Positions 11,968 through 21,657 of a stretch of DNA of 64,000 nucleotides are shown in pieces (position 1 is the stretch's first letter; each line of letters opens with the position of its first letter). The translations under genes were made by a program, and so were the position numbers. This stretch comes from Hordeum vulgare subsp. vulgare (Eukaryota; Streptophyta; Magnoliopsida; Poales; Poaceae): assembly GCF_904849725.1 (NCBI RefSeq), contig NC_058520.1:540732583-540796582 (forward strand). Reading direction: 5' to 3'. The notes beneath the pieces are model-generated. The model did not search any database, was not told where the DNA came from, and saw only the letters and a list, made by a program, of their open reading frames with translations.

Positions 11968-12386
11968 GGCCCTGTTTGGAACCAATCAAATTATATAATC
12001 CAGTTTTTATAATCTATTATGTCTCCAAACAGGACAAATTATATTACAGTTTATGAAACTAGATGGCCAGATTATTAAAAACTCATAATCTACTCTACCC
12101 GAGTTAAAATCATATTATAGATTACTAATGACCCATTACCCTTCGAAACTTGAAGATAATTACCTACTGCCACCGCCACCGTCCTCCAAACATGCCCACC
12201 TAGATTATTACCTTTACAGGTAAAAAACAGAGGGTAGACATGTCACTGTACAATATAAAACCTGGATTACAGTTTATATAATTTGGCCTCCAAACATGTC
12301 CACCTAGATTATTTTTATAAACCAGATTATATAATCTATATTCATAATCCAGATTATTATAATCTAATGTGGTTCCAAATAGGGCC
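11968..12386. mobile_element. PIF/Harbinger (Tourist-like) MITE
   Basis: The 419-bp element starts GGCCCTGTTTGGAACCA and ends with the inverse TGGTTCCAAATAGGGCC. It is flanked by TAA on both sides (11965-11967 and 12387-12389), the 3-bp duplication typical of PIF/Harbinger. The interior repeats the motif CTCCAAACATG-CCACCTAGATTAT in both halves, and much of it is AT-rich and near-palindromic. No transposase frame. Confidence 0.85.
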
Positions 12387-12468
12387 TAAGATGCTAACAA
12401 ACATATGCAGCAACTAAGAATTTATTAAGATAAAGCCCAACCATAGCATTAAGATCTACATGTCCTCT

Positions 12469-13104
12469 ACAGTTGGTGTCGCGCCGCTCCAGGCAGAGCC
12501 GACACCACAGTCATCATGCTTTGCCTCTCATGCGGCCGCTGAAGCATCAGTTTGCGCCCTCCACAACGCTCACCCGGTCCTCCGAGCTAACCTCCAAGAC
12601 ACCCCTCCTGTCCTAGCCTCGCCTTCCCCTTCTCCGCGTCGCAGCCAAGCCTCACGCCTCAGCCATCCGTGATGGACTTACACTCTCTCCTCGTGCGCGA
12701 GATCAACCACAAACCATGGGCATCCCCAGAGCCCGACGGTACCCCTGTGCTCTTCGCCGCGCTCTACAAGCTTCCGCCGCCAGCGGACGGCGCGATGCTG
12801 TTCGTCCTAATCCACATGTAAGTGTGCGGACGGGTATCACCGGCGGTGCTGCTGAGGGAGCTCCTTGCGCTACTAGGTGGCACATGTGTTGGCAACCTAG
12901 ATGGGAAGGAGGAGGCGATAGCGGCGGAGGCGGGGCTGGAGAAGTGGATACCAAAGAAGCTCGTGCGAAAACCTTTGTGGGAACGTTAGGTGGACATGAT
13001 GGGATACTCCATCAACGGGCTCAACACTATGACTCTACCGTTCAAGGTTATTGGTAGAGAGAGGTCGAGAAAGATGGTGTGTCTCGGGTTCGGTCATGAG
13101 GGAG
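12469..13104 (+). pseudogene. Degenerate exon-1 copy of the acyltransferase-like gene
   Basis: The DNA aligns with 2172-2835 of the intact gene, from the codons for SWCRAAPG to just before the end of exon 1, on the same strand about 10.3 kb away. In-frame stops include TGA near 12539, TAA right after the HM that replaces the active-site HT (near 12820), and TAG near 12987 before VDM. Frameshifts also occur. It lacks exons 2 and 3. Because the copied segment ends inside exon 1 and borders an LTR relic, it is best read as a truncated local duplicate and not a processed copy. Confidence 0.85.
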
Positions 13105-13645
13105 TAACTTGCAGGAAACAACCACTTTGAAGGCTAGGTCAGCAGAAAACACTATGTTGCATATTTTTTGTAGAAAAGACCATCTCTAGAGTAATGTTTT
13201 GGGAAATAACATTGATCGGCATATTAGGGTCGTTTGAGCGCGTTTATGACAGGTGGGGCTTAATCGCGAGGAGCTGACTTGGCAAAAAATGCCATGTAGA
13301 CGCGTTGACTGGTCTACTCTTTCCTCTCTATGGAAAAACAAATGTGTCGGTCATCCCTTCTTCCCGAGAACACCCCTGCCTCCTAGCATCGCTCATGCCC
13401 TCGTGTCGTGCCTCCCGGCCCTGCTCCCACCGCCACCGTCGTGCCCAAGTTGGTTCCGGAGACACCCGTCTCCATCGTCCCCGCCGTGCACCAGATTTGT
13501 TGGGATCCACCCTGTCCGGCTACTGTTGCTGCTCCGAGCGAGCATGCTTAGTGTGCACCGACTGTGATCCGATGTCGGTTGGCCAAACGCGACAACAACT
13601 TTTACAGGGAGAGCATCGAGCGGACCTCGCGACGGCCGATAGCCC
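13105..13645. other. Unclassified repeat-like DNA with a GC-rich half
   Basis: The first half (to about 13320) resembles a repeat I associate with wheat intergenic DNA (strings like AGAAAACACTA and TTGACTGGTCTACTCT). The second half (13370-13640) is C-rich, with open frames but no recognisable domain. It could be a gene fragment carried by a DNA transposon, but I found no terminal repeats. Confidence 0.3.
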
Positions 13646-14088
13646 TCCAATGTATCTATATTTTTTATTGTTCTAGACTATTATATTATCATTCTAGGAT
13701 ACTTTATGTGCATTTGTATGTTATTTATACCATTTTTAGGAAATTACCAATTAACCCAGTGCGAAGTGCCAAATGTTGTTTTCTGCATGTTTTTGGCTTT
13801 TTAGGAAACCAGTATTAAACGAAGTCCAAACACTATGACACTTTTTGTCGATTCTTTCTAGACAAAAATACGACATGGAAGCTTCAGAGAGAGGCTGGAG
13901 GCCGCATGAGGCAGCACCAAGGCAACAGGGCACCCCCTATAACATTGGGACCACCTCATGGCTCTGTCTAACCTAAGTCCACCTTTATAAATTCTCTAAA
14001 ATCGAAATACATGAGAGAGCCACCCGAAATACCTTTTCCACCACTTGAAGTCTCTGTTCCACTGTGACCTTATCCAGAGCCATGTTCC
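13646..14088 (+). repeat. Gypsy LTR fragment (a), 5' part
   Basis: The sequence TCCAATGTATCTATATTTTT and what follows match the beginning of the TGATACGTCTCCAACG LTRs seen elsewhere in the window, but the first bases have decayed. It runs through TATAAATTCTC near 13995 (TATA-box position) and is cut by the Copia LTR that starts at 14089. Confidence 0.65.
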
Positions 14089-14549
14089 TGTTGAAAATAT
14101 GCCCTGGAAGCAATAATAAATTTGTTTTTATCATGTTTGTGTGTTCATGGTAAACGATTTTTATCCATGCTAGAAGTGTATTGAGTGGAAAGTTAGATAC
14201 ATGTGTGGATACATCTAGTGAGTTTCTACTAGACTAGCTCGTTGATCAAAGATGGTTAAGGTTTTCTAACCATACACATGAGTTGTCATTTGATAATGGG
14301 ATCACATCACTAGAAGAATGATGTGATGGACAAGTCCCGGCCGTAAGTATAATATTTGATCGTATCACTTAGTTTAGCGCTATTGCTTTTTTCATGTCAA
14401 GTATTTATTCCTAAGACCATGAGATCATGCAACTCCCTAAAACCGGAGGAATACCCTATGTGCTATCAAACAACGCTTCACAACTGGGTGATCATAAATT
14501 TGCTCTATTGGTATCTCCAAGGGTGTCTATCGGGTTGTGATGGATCAAG

Positions 14550-16078
14550 CACTACTAGAAAAATGCCTATAGCTAATATGGCTATTAATGGAGCACCGTG
14601 CATGTGGTGCTCCACTGCTATATAGCAGTGGCGCACCAGATAGTGGTGCTCCACTAGTAACCATATTAGTAATGGCACACGTACTCTCTGGTGCGCCATT
14701 AGTAAGTTTGGGCTCCCCCCACCCCTTGCCAAACTTAGTAGTAGCGCACCACAGGAAAGTGGGCCATTACTAGTTAAAAACTAGTAATGGCGCACTATAC
14801 CCACGGTGCGCCACTAGTAACAATTTGTTTTAAAAAAAATTCAAAACTTGTAATGGCGCACCACACCCAGGTGTGCCATTCGTAACCCTGGTTACCAATG
14901 GCGCATTCCTGGGAGGTGCGCCATTGGTAACCATTGGGGCGGTAGAACCGCCAAGGGGAGCGGTAGTACCGCTATGACCTGGCGGTACTACCGCTATGAC
15001 CCAGCGGTACTACCGCCATCACCAAATGCACAACCCTAGTTACCAACGGCGCATTCCTTTATAGGTGTACCATTGGTAACCATTGGGGCGGTACTACCGC
15101 CACGGGAGCGGTAGTACCGCTATGACTAAATGCACCCCCTGGACCGCCTTTTCAGTTTAAAAAATAAATAAAAGAAAATGATGGAAATGTCAAAAAAATA
15201 AAAGAAAATAAGTTTCCCATGTGATATGTGGTCTAGTTGTTGGGAAAATTGACAAATATGAATTACGACTTTATTTGCAAAATCTATGTGGAATTTGTAA
15301 AATGGGCATAACTTTTGCATACTAACTCGGATTAAAAAGTTTTTATATGAAAAATAATCTACTCGAAAAGTTTTTAGAATCCCCAAAAACCTAACAGAAA
15401 AAATGATACGGGGCTTTTAAGATCTAGAGGGGGGAAAATGGAAAAAAAAATTGCAATTTTTTTTGGAAAAAATGTTCAAACTATGATACGTAATATGACC
15501 GGGAAGTTTGAAATATTTTTTCAAAATTTCATCACAATCATAACATGAACAAAGTCCCAGACATCAACAAGGTTTAATAGGATTGATATCATAGATATAT
15601 CAACAACTTCATGTGAAGTGAGCTGGTGCTGGGGTTGGATACAACTAAGAAATTAACTCTGCTCGGGCTGGAGTAGTGTTTGGATGGGTGACCTTCCGGG
15701 AAGTTTGACCACAGAGTGCGATTTGACTTGAGATTAAGCATAGTGACCCGAGATTAAGCCATATAGTGACCCCAGATTAAGAAAAATAGGGAAAAAATTC
15801 AAAAAAAATTGAATTTTTTTTTTGAAAAAACAAATTTGAAAAAAATTTGGTGGTAGTGCCGCTCCTACTGGCGGTACTACCGCTAGCTGGCGGTACTACC
15901 GCTCCCCCTGGCGGTACTACCGCTAGCTATAATAATGGCGCACTATGGGGTGCGCCATTACTATCTGATAGTAATGGTGCACCCCGTAGTGCGCCATTAC
16001 TAAAAATTACTAGTGGCGCTATAGTGCGCCATTAATAGCCAAAATAGGTGCGCCACTAATAGCCTTTTTCTAGTAGTG
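14550..16078. mobile_element. Non-autonomous CACTA element E1
   Basis: The ends are CACTACTAGAAAAA and the inverse TTTTTCTAGTAGTG. The element is flanked by AAG on both sides (14547-14549 and 16079-16081), the 3-bp duplication of CACTA/EnSpm elements. Both subterminal regions are packed with direct and inverted copies of a motif like TAATGGCGCACC, plus a second motif, GGCGGTACTACCGCT. Such arrays are the presumed binding sites for the CACTA transposase. No transposase gene is present in 1,529 bp, so it depends on another element. It carries a 5S-rRNA-like segment at 15646-15706. Confidence 0.92.
15646..15706 (+). other. 5S rRNA-derived segment (pol III promoter core) inside CACTA E1
   Basis: GCTCGGGCTGGAGTAGT, GGATGGGTGACC (exact, 15682-15693) and CCGGGAAGT occur in the order and spacing of the second half of plant 5S rRNA. 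The preceding AAATTAACTCTGCT corresponds to the A-box region. The 5' third of 5S and its 3' end are not recognisable, so this is not a 5S gene. It could keep internal control region function, but that is inference. Confidence 0.7.
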
Positions 16079-16949
16079 AAGACCAAAGATTTTTCACTCC
16101 GTATGACGGAGAGGTATCTTCGGGCCCTCACAATAGTACAACATCACAAGAAGCTTGCAAGAAATGTGATTAAGGAGTTAAGTTAGTCACGGGATCGTGT
16201 ATTACGAATCGAGTAAAGAGACTTGCCGGTAACGAGATTGAACTAGGTATGGAGATACCAACGATTGAATCTTGGGCAAGTAAAATATCACTTGACAAAG
16301 GAAACTGCATATGGGATTGAGTGAATCCTTGACACTATGGTTCGAATGAGAAAGATCTTTGTGGAAGATGTAGGAACCAATATGGGTATCTAGGTCCCTC
16401 TATTGTCTATTTACTAAAGAGGTGTCTCGGTCATGTCTGTATGATTCTCGAACCAGTAGGGTCCACACGCTTAACGTTCAATGATGCTAGAGTAGTATTT
16501 GGAAACGTACTTTGGTGATCGAATGTTTCTCAGAGTCCCGGATGGGATCCAAGACGTCACATTGAGCTCCGAAATGGTCCGGAGGTAAAGATTTATATAT
16601 AGGAAGTCATATTTTGGCTACCGGAAAAGTTTTGGGTTTTCTGGCATTGTACAGCGAAGCTTCCAGGAGGGTCTCGCCATCCCCTGGGGTGTTCATAGGC
16701 TGTAGGGCTTGTCCTTATTGGGCTAGGGGAACCAGCCCCACAAGGCACATGCACCTAGAGGGAAGGGAAACCCTAAGGGGGGATCCCTCCACTGTGCTTG
16801 GAGGGCACTCCTCCTCCCTAGGGCCTCTGCCCCCTCCTTGGAGGATGGTAAAAGGGGGATGCACCTTTCCCCCGTGATCCTATAAATATAGGAGGGGTGG
16901 GGAGGGCAGCCACACAACAATTCCTTCCCCCCTCCGTTGTGCAACCCCT

Positions 16950-17361
16950 TGATATGTCTCCAACGTACCTATAATTTTTTATTGTTCCATGCTATTATAT
17001 TATCCATTTTGGATGTTTTAAGTGCATTAATATGATGTTTTACATTATTTTTGGGACAAACCTATTAATCTAGAGCCTAGTGCGAGTTTTTGTTTTTTCC
17101 TTGTTTTTGGGATTTACACATTAGGAATATTAAACAGAGTCCAACCGGAACAAAATCTTCGGAATGATTTTTTCTGGAATGAAAGAGACCTGCCAGACTT
17201 GGAGTAGGGGGCAAGGCACCTGCCGGGTAGGCCGTGCGCCCCTAGCTTGTGTCCCCCCTGAAGGCCTCCTAACCCTAATTCTTGTCCTATAAATTCCCAA
17301 ATAGTCCCCCATTATCGAAGCGAGACCTAAAAATATTTTTCCGCCACAGGAAGCCTCTGTT
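16950..17361 (+). repeat. Gypsy LTR fragment (b), 5' part
   Basis: It begins TGATATGTCTCCAACGTACC, a close match to the LTR starts of G1-G3 but on the plus strand, and has a TATA-like CCTATAAATTCCC near 17289. It inserted into Copia LTR C. It ends abruptly around CCTCTGTTG where minus-strand G3 internal sequence starts, so the rest of the element was lost. Confidence 0.75.
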
Positions 17362-17409
17362 GTATATATTCATCAAAATCATCATGTGTAATAGTAGCAG
17401 GCAACCCAT

Positions 17410-18417
17410 CTATGTAATCCCTAATAAGAGCAAACTCTCCGATATAGTGTAGTTGGGAGAGTTCAAAAACATAATAGGACTATCATAAGTGGGTGTGATA
17501 GCAACAATTTCATGTTTAACATAAGGAACTATAGCAAGTTCATATTCATAAGCATCATTCATATTGGCATCATGGCCACAAGCATAGCAAGTATCATCAA
17601 AAAGGGATATTTCAAACGAATCCAAGGGATCATAGCAATCAACATAGCATTCATCCTTTGGTAAGAACGAAGGGAAATTAAACAATGTATGAGTTGAAGA
17701 GTTACTCTCATTAGAAGGTGGGCACGGGTAGCTAGTCCGCTCTTCCTCCTTTTGTTCTTTGCTCTCCTTGTCATCTTTTTCATCTAATGAGCTCACAGTT
17801 TCAGCATTTTCTTCTTCCATAGTTTCCTGCAAAATATTATTCTCTTCTTGGGCAGCAAAGAATTTCTCCATAAATCGATAAATATGGGCATTATATTCAT
17901 AATTAGTATAAAAATAACGAAGCATAGCCAAATTTTCAGATCGGTAAGCATCATCATCATTATCTTCACACCTTTTAAACAGAGCTTCAATTTCATAAGC
18001 ACCCATAAAAGCAACAAACTCTTCTATTTGTTCCACATCATAGTAATCACATATACCATTAGCATAAGAAGCCAAGGTTTCATGATCATTAAATTTACAA
18101 GAAAAGGGAAGGTGTTGAGTCTTCATCCTAGAGCAACAAGTAATATCATATCTCGAGCATAGTTCCCAAGCATACCATTTCAACAAATGAATTTGATCCC
18201 ATAATAGTTTCCCTTTTTGAGTCAAGCGATAATCCCTAAAGTATTCACGTTGATCCAACATGACTCCCATTATATAATTGAATGGGGTTTTCTCAGGATT
18301 ATTAAAGAAGTGCATAATATTTTCCACGTAACGAGCATCGAGGGTTTTAGGAGGTTCCTCATCTCCATGAGTAGCAAGTACACCTAATTTTTTTGGTATT
18401 TCGTGTTCCATATCCAT
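17410..18417 (-). CDS. Retrotransposon ORF of unknown function (G3), C-terminus altered
   Basis: A 335-codon frame starting at the ATG 18417-18415, about 95 bases after the primer site, so it is the first ORF of the element. I do not recognise a domain: there is no CCHC knuckle, protease DTG/DSG or polymerase motif. The sequence is hydrophilic and acidic, with a Glu/Asp/Lys-rich stretch at residues about 200-228 and a Cys/Tyr-rich stretch near 255-285. The last 14 or so residues look frameshifted: just past 17460 the neighbouring frame continues with a coding-like stretch (RDYIDGLPATI) up to the 17361 junction. The original protein was therefore probably longer. A gag-like or accessory role is only a guess. 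Confidence 0.5.
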   Translation of the reverse strand: MDMEHEIPKKLGVLATHGDEEPPKTLDARYVENIMHFFNNPEKTPFNYIMGVMLDQREYFRDYRLTQKGKLLWDQIHLLKWYAWELCSRYDITCCSRMKTQHLPFSCKFNDHETLASYANGICDYYDVEQIEEFVAFMGAYEIEALFKRCEDNDDDAYRSENLAMLRYFYTNYEYNAHIYRFMEKFFAAQEENNILQETMEEENAETVSSLDEKDDKESKEQKEEERTSYPCPPSNESNSSTHTLFNFPSFLPKDECYVDCYDPLDSFEISLFDDTCYACGHDANMNDAYEYELAIVPYVKHEIVAITPTYDSPIMFLNSPNYTISESLLLLGIT

Positions 18418-18512
18418 AACTAAAGATAGAGAACAACTTAGAATAGAAAATAAATCTAATTAGTGATAAAGCAAACAAGCACACACGAGAATATTCACCC
18501 CACGCTATTGCT

Positions 18513-18530
18513 TTGCCGGCAACGATGCCA
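18513..18530 (-). promoter_or_regulatory. Degenerate tRNA-Asp primer-binding site of G3
   Basis: On the minus strand it reads TGGCATCGTTGCCGGCAA, 14 of 18 matches to the complement of the plant tRNA-Asp 3' end. It lies 11 nt inside the LTR end at 18542. Confidence 0.6.
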
Positions 18531-19365
18531 GAAAAAGGTCTTGATAACCCACAAGTATAGGGGATCAATTGTATCCTTTCTCGATAAGTAAGAGTGTCGA
18601 ACCCAACGAGGAGCTAAAGGTAGGACAAATATTCCCTCAAGTTCTATCGACCACCGATACAACTCTACGCACACTTTACGTTTGCTTTACCTAGAACAAC
18701 TATGAAACTAGAAGTACTTTGTAGGAGTGATAGGATAGGTTTGCAAGAAAGTAAAGGACACGTAAATAAAAACTAGGTCCTGGTTAGATAAAGAAACAAT
18801 TACGAGTGTCTAACGAGTGTGGAAAAGTGGTGGTAGGAGTTGCAGAATTGTCCCTAAGCAATTGACTACGTTACTAGACCGATAGCAAGTTTTATGTGGG
18901 AGAGGCCTATGCTTGCATGTCATCCCTTACTTGGAAATCTATGCACTTATGATTGGAACTATTAGCAAGCATCCGCAACTACTAACGTTCATTAAGGTAA
19001 AACCCAACCATAGCAATAAGATATATTGGTCCCCCTTCAATCCCATATGCATCAATTTCTATGCTAGGCTGAAGCTTCTGTCACTCTTGCCCTCCAATAC
19101 ATAGTCCTATCAACATACAACTAACCCTATGGTGTGATCCACGCGCGCGCTCATATGATGGGCACCAAAGGACATCAACATAACCACAAGCAAATTAAAC
19201 CAATCATAGCAATTCATCAATCGCCGATAGGACAACAAAAATCTACTCAGACATCATAGGATGGCAACACATCATTGGAAAATAATATGAAGCATACAAC
19301 ACCATGTTCAAGTAGAGGTACATCGGGTTGCAGGAGAGTGGACCGCTGAATATAGATGGGGGGAG

Positions 19366-21192
19366 TGTTGGAATTATGCCCTAGAGGCAATAATAAATGT
19401 ATAGTTATTATTATAATTCCTGTATCAAGATGATAGTTTATTATCCATGCTATAATTGTATTGAATGAAGACTCATTTACATGTGTGGATACATAGACAA
19501 AACACCGTCCCTAGCATGCCTCTAGTTGGCTAGCCAGTTGATCGATGATAGTCAGTGTCTTCTGATTATGAACAAGGTGTTGTTGCTTGATAACTGGATC
19601 ACGTCATTGGGAGAATCACGTGATGGACTAGACCCAAACTAATAGACGTAGCATGTTGATCGTGTCATTTTGTTGCTACTGTTTTCTGCGTGTCAAGTAT
19701 TTATTCCTATGACCATGAGATCATATAACTCACTGACACCGGAGGAATGCTTTGTGTGTATCAAACGTCGCAATGTAACTGGGTGACTATAAAGATGCTC
19801 TACAGGTATCTCCGAAGGTGTTAGTTGAGTTAGTATGGATCAAGACTGGGATTTGTCACTCCGTGTGACGGAGAGGTATCTCGGGGCCCACTCGGTAATA
19901 CAACATCACACACAAGCCTTGCAAGCAATGTAACTTAGTGTAAGTTGCGGGATCTTGTATTACGGAACGAGTAAAGAGACTTGCCAGTAAACGAGATTGA
20001 AATAGGTATGCGGATACTGACGATCGAATCTCGGGCAAGTAACATACCGAAGGACAAAGGGAATGACATACGGGATTATACGAATCCTTGGCACTGAGGT
20101 TCAAACGATAAGATCTTCGTAGAATATGTAGGATCCAATATGGGCATCCAGGTCCCGCTATTGGATATTGACCAAGGAGTCTCTCGGGTCATGTCTACAT
20201 AGTTCTCGAACCCGCAGGGTCTGCACACTTAAGGTTCGACGTTGTTTTATGCGTATTTGAGTTATATGGTTGGTTACCGAATGTTGTTCGGAGTCCCGGA
20301 TGAGATCACGGACATCACGAGGGTTTCCGAAATGGTCCGGAAACGAAGATTGATATATAGGATGACCTCATTTGATTACCGGAAGGTTTTCGGAGTTACC
20401 GGGAATGTACCGGGAATGACGAATGGGTTCCGGGAGTTCACCGGGAGGGGGCAACCCACCCCGGGGAAGCCCATAGGCATTTGGGGAGCCACACCAGCCC
20501 TTAGTGGGCTGGTGGGACAGCCCACAAGTGCCCTATGCGCCAAGGATAAAAATCAAAGGAGAAAAGAAAAAAAAAAGGGGAGGAAGTGGGAAAGGGGAAG
20601 GACTCCCTCCCACCAAACCTAGTCCAACTCGGTTTGGGGGGGGGAGAGTCCTCCCCCCTGGCTCGGCCGACCCCTTGGGGATCCCTTGGACCCCAAGGCA
20701 AGGTCCCCCTCCCTCCTCCTATATATATGGGGCTTTTAGGGTAGATTTGAGACGACTTTCTCACGGCTGCCCGACCACATACCTCCATAGTTTTTCCTCT
20801 AGATCGCGTTTCTGCGGAGCTCGGGCGGAGCCCTGCTGAGACGAGATCATCACCAACCTCCGGAGCGCCGTCACGCTTCCGGAGAACTCTTCTACCTCTC
20901 CGTCTCTCTTGCTGGATCAAGAAGGCCGAGATCATCGTCGAGCTGTACGTGTGCTGAACGCGGAGGTGCAGTCCGTTCGGTACTAGATCGTGGGACTGAT
21001 CGCGGGATTGTTCGCGGGGCGGATCGAGGGACGTGAGGACGTTCCACTACATCAACCGCGTTCTCTAACGCTTCTGATGTACGATCTACAAGGGTACGTA
21101 GATCACTCATCCCCTCTCGTAGATGGACATCACCATGATAGGTCTTCGTGCGCATAGGAAATTTTTTGTTTCCCATGCGACGTTCCCCAACA
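19366..21192 (+). repeat. Solo LTR of an Angela/BARE-like Copia element
   Basis: The 1,827-bp sequence starts TGTTGGAATTATGCCC, ends CGTTCCCCAACA, and is very similar over its whole length to both LTRs of Copia A. Flanks GGGAG (19361-19365) and TGGAG (21193-21197) are a 5-bp target copy with one mismatch. G3 LTR sequence resumes directly on both sides. No internal region remains, so it arose by recombination between the two LTRs of a full element. A TATA box sits at 20720-20728, and the hairpin CACCAGCCC/GGGCTGGTG at 20492-20514. Confidence 0.92.
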
Positions 21193-21321
21193 TGGAGGTG
21201 ATGGAGATGTTGGTGTAGATCATGTCCTCGTCATGGAGATCGCCGGGATGATGAAGATGGCCACCGGAGATGGGTTCCTTCTCCGGCAGGGTGGAATTGC
21301 GTCAGTTGGGCCCACGATGAG

Positions 21322-21378
21322 GTCACAAGCCTGCACGGCGCGGCCAGGGGGGTAGGCCGCGGCGTGCAAGCTTGTGAC
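21322..21378. repeat. Quasi-palindrome with G6 loop in the G3 LTR
   Basis: Arms 21322-21345 and 21355-21378 pair at 22 of 24 positions: GTCACAAGC/GCTTGTGAC, TGCACG/CGTGCA and CGCGGCC/GGCCGCG, with two single mismatches. The loop is AGGGGGGTA. Equivalent structures occur in G1 and G2. Confidence 0.9.
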
Positions 21379-21657
21379 TCCCTCGTGGCTCTTCTGGCCT
21401 TCTTCCAAAGCTTCGGGGGTCTCTTTTGATCTCAAAAAAATCATCGCGAAAGTTTTATTCCGTTTGGACTCCGTTTGATATTCGCACCTGAAAAAGGTCA
21501 AAAACATGGAAAAACAGAAACTGGCACTAGGCACTGAGTTAATAGATTAGTCCCAAAAATTATATAAAATAGCATATAAATGCATATAATACATCCCAAG
21601 TTTATACTATAATAGCATGGAACACTCAAAAATTATAGATATGTCGGAGACGTATCA

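Larger units (their letters stand above)
11450..12458 (-). repeat. Old Gypsy LTR relic (same family as the G3 LTR)
   Basis: Once the two MITEs inside are removed, the sequence aligns in order with 18580-19030 of the G3 LTR. Shared landmarks are AGTGTC-AAC, the region around GTGGTGGTAGG, GAAATTATCCCT versus GAATTGTCCCT, and CCCAACCATAGCA-TAAGAT at the right end. It is highly diverged and lacks both LTR termini. It stops next to the acyltransferase pseudogene. Orientation follows G3, which is coded on the minus strand. Confidence 0.6.
14089..16949 (+). repeat. Copia LTR C (Angela-like), truncated and split by CACTA element E1
   Basis: It starts TGTTGAAAATATGCCCTGGA and follows the Angela/BARE-type LTR order at 14089-14549, resumes after the CACTA element at 16082, and passes a TATA-like CCTATAAATATAGG near 16880. 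It is diverged from Copia A and represents a different or older subfamily. The 3' end is missing because Gypsy LTR (b) begins at 16950. No internal Copia region follows, so it is a solo or truncated LTR. Confidence 0.75.
17361..21657 (-). mobile_element. Gypsy element relic G3 (tRNA-Asp primed, Athila-like)
   Basis: Reading on the minus strand, a 5' LTR (21657 down to 18542, interrupted by a solo LTR) is followed by a degenerate tRNA-Asp primer site and an ORF of unknown function. The internal region is cut at about 17361 where it meets LTR (b) in opposite orientation. The second LTR and all pol genes are missing. Placement near Athila-like elements rests on the tRNA-Asp site and the LTR similarity to G1 and G2. 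Confidence 0.75.
18542..21657 (-). repeat. 5' LTR of G3, split by a solo Copia LTR
   Basis: On the minus strand the LTR starts TGATACGTCTCCGACATATC at 21657 and ends GGGTTATCA at 18542, so it has TG...CA ends. Removing the solo LTR (19366-21192) and one target copy leaves about 1.28 kb. The U3 part holds a long quasi-palindrome at 21322-21378. Confidence 0.8.

Noticed and set aside
15646..15706. A functional 5S rRNA gene
   Set aside because: Only the middle to 3' half is recognisable, the 5' third is missing, and it lies inside a CACTA element.
14811..16070. CRISPR-like array from the repeated GGCGCACC units
   Set aside because: Units are CACTA subterminal repeats in both orientations with irregular spacing in a plant genome; no cas genes.
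20501..21176. Frames of 94-144 codons repeated at about 20.5-21.2, 47.6-48.5 and 54.7-55.4 kb
   Set aside because: They repeat because the LTR repeats; they cross the TATA box and the LTR end and are not proteins.
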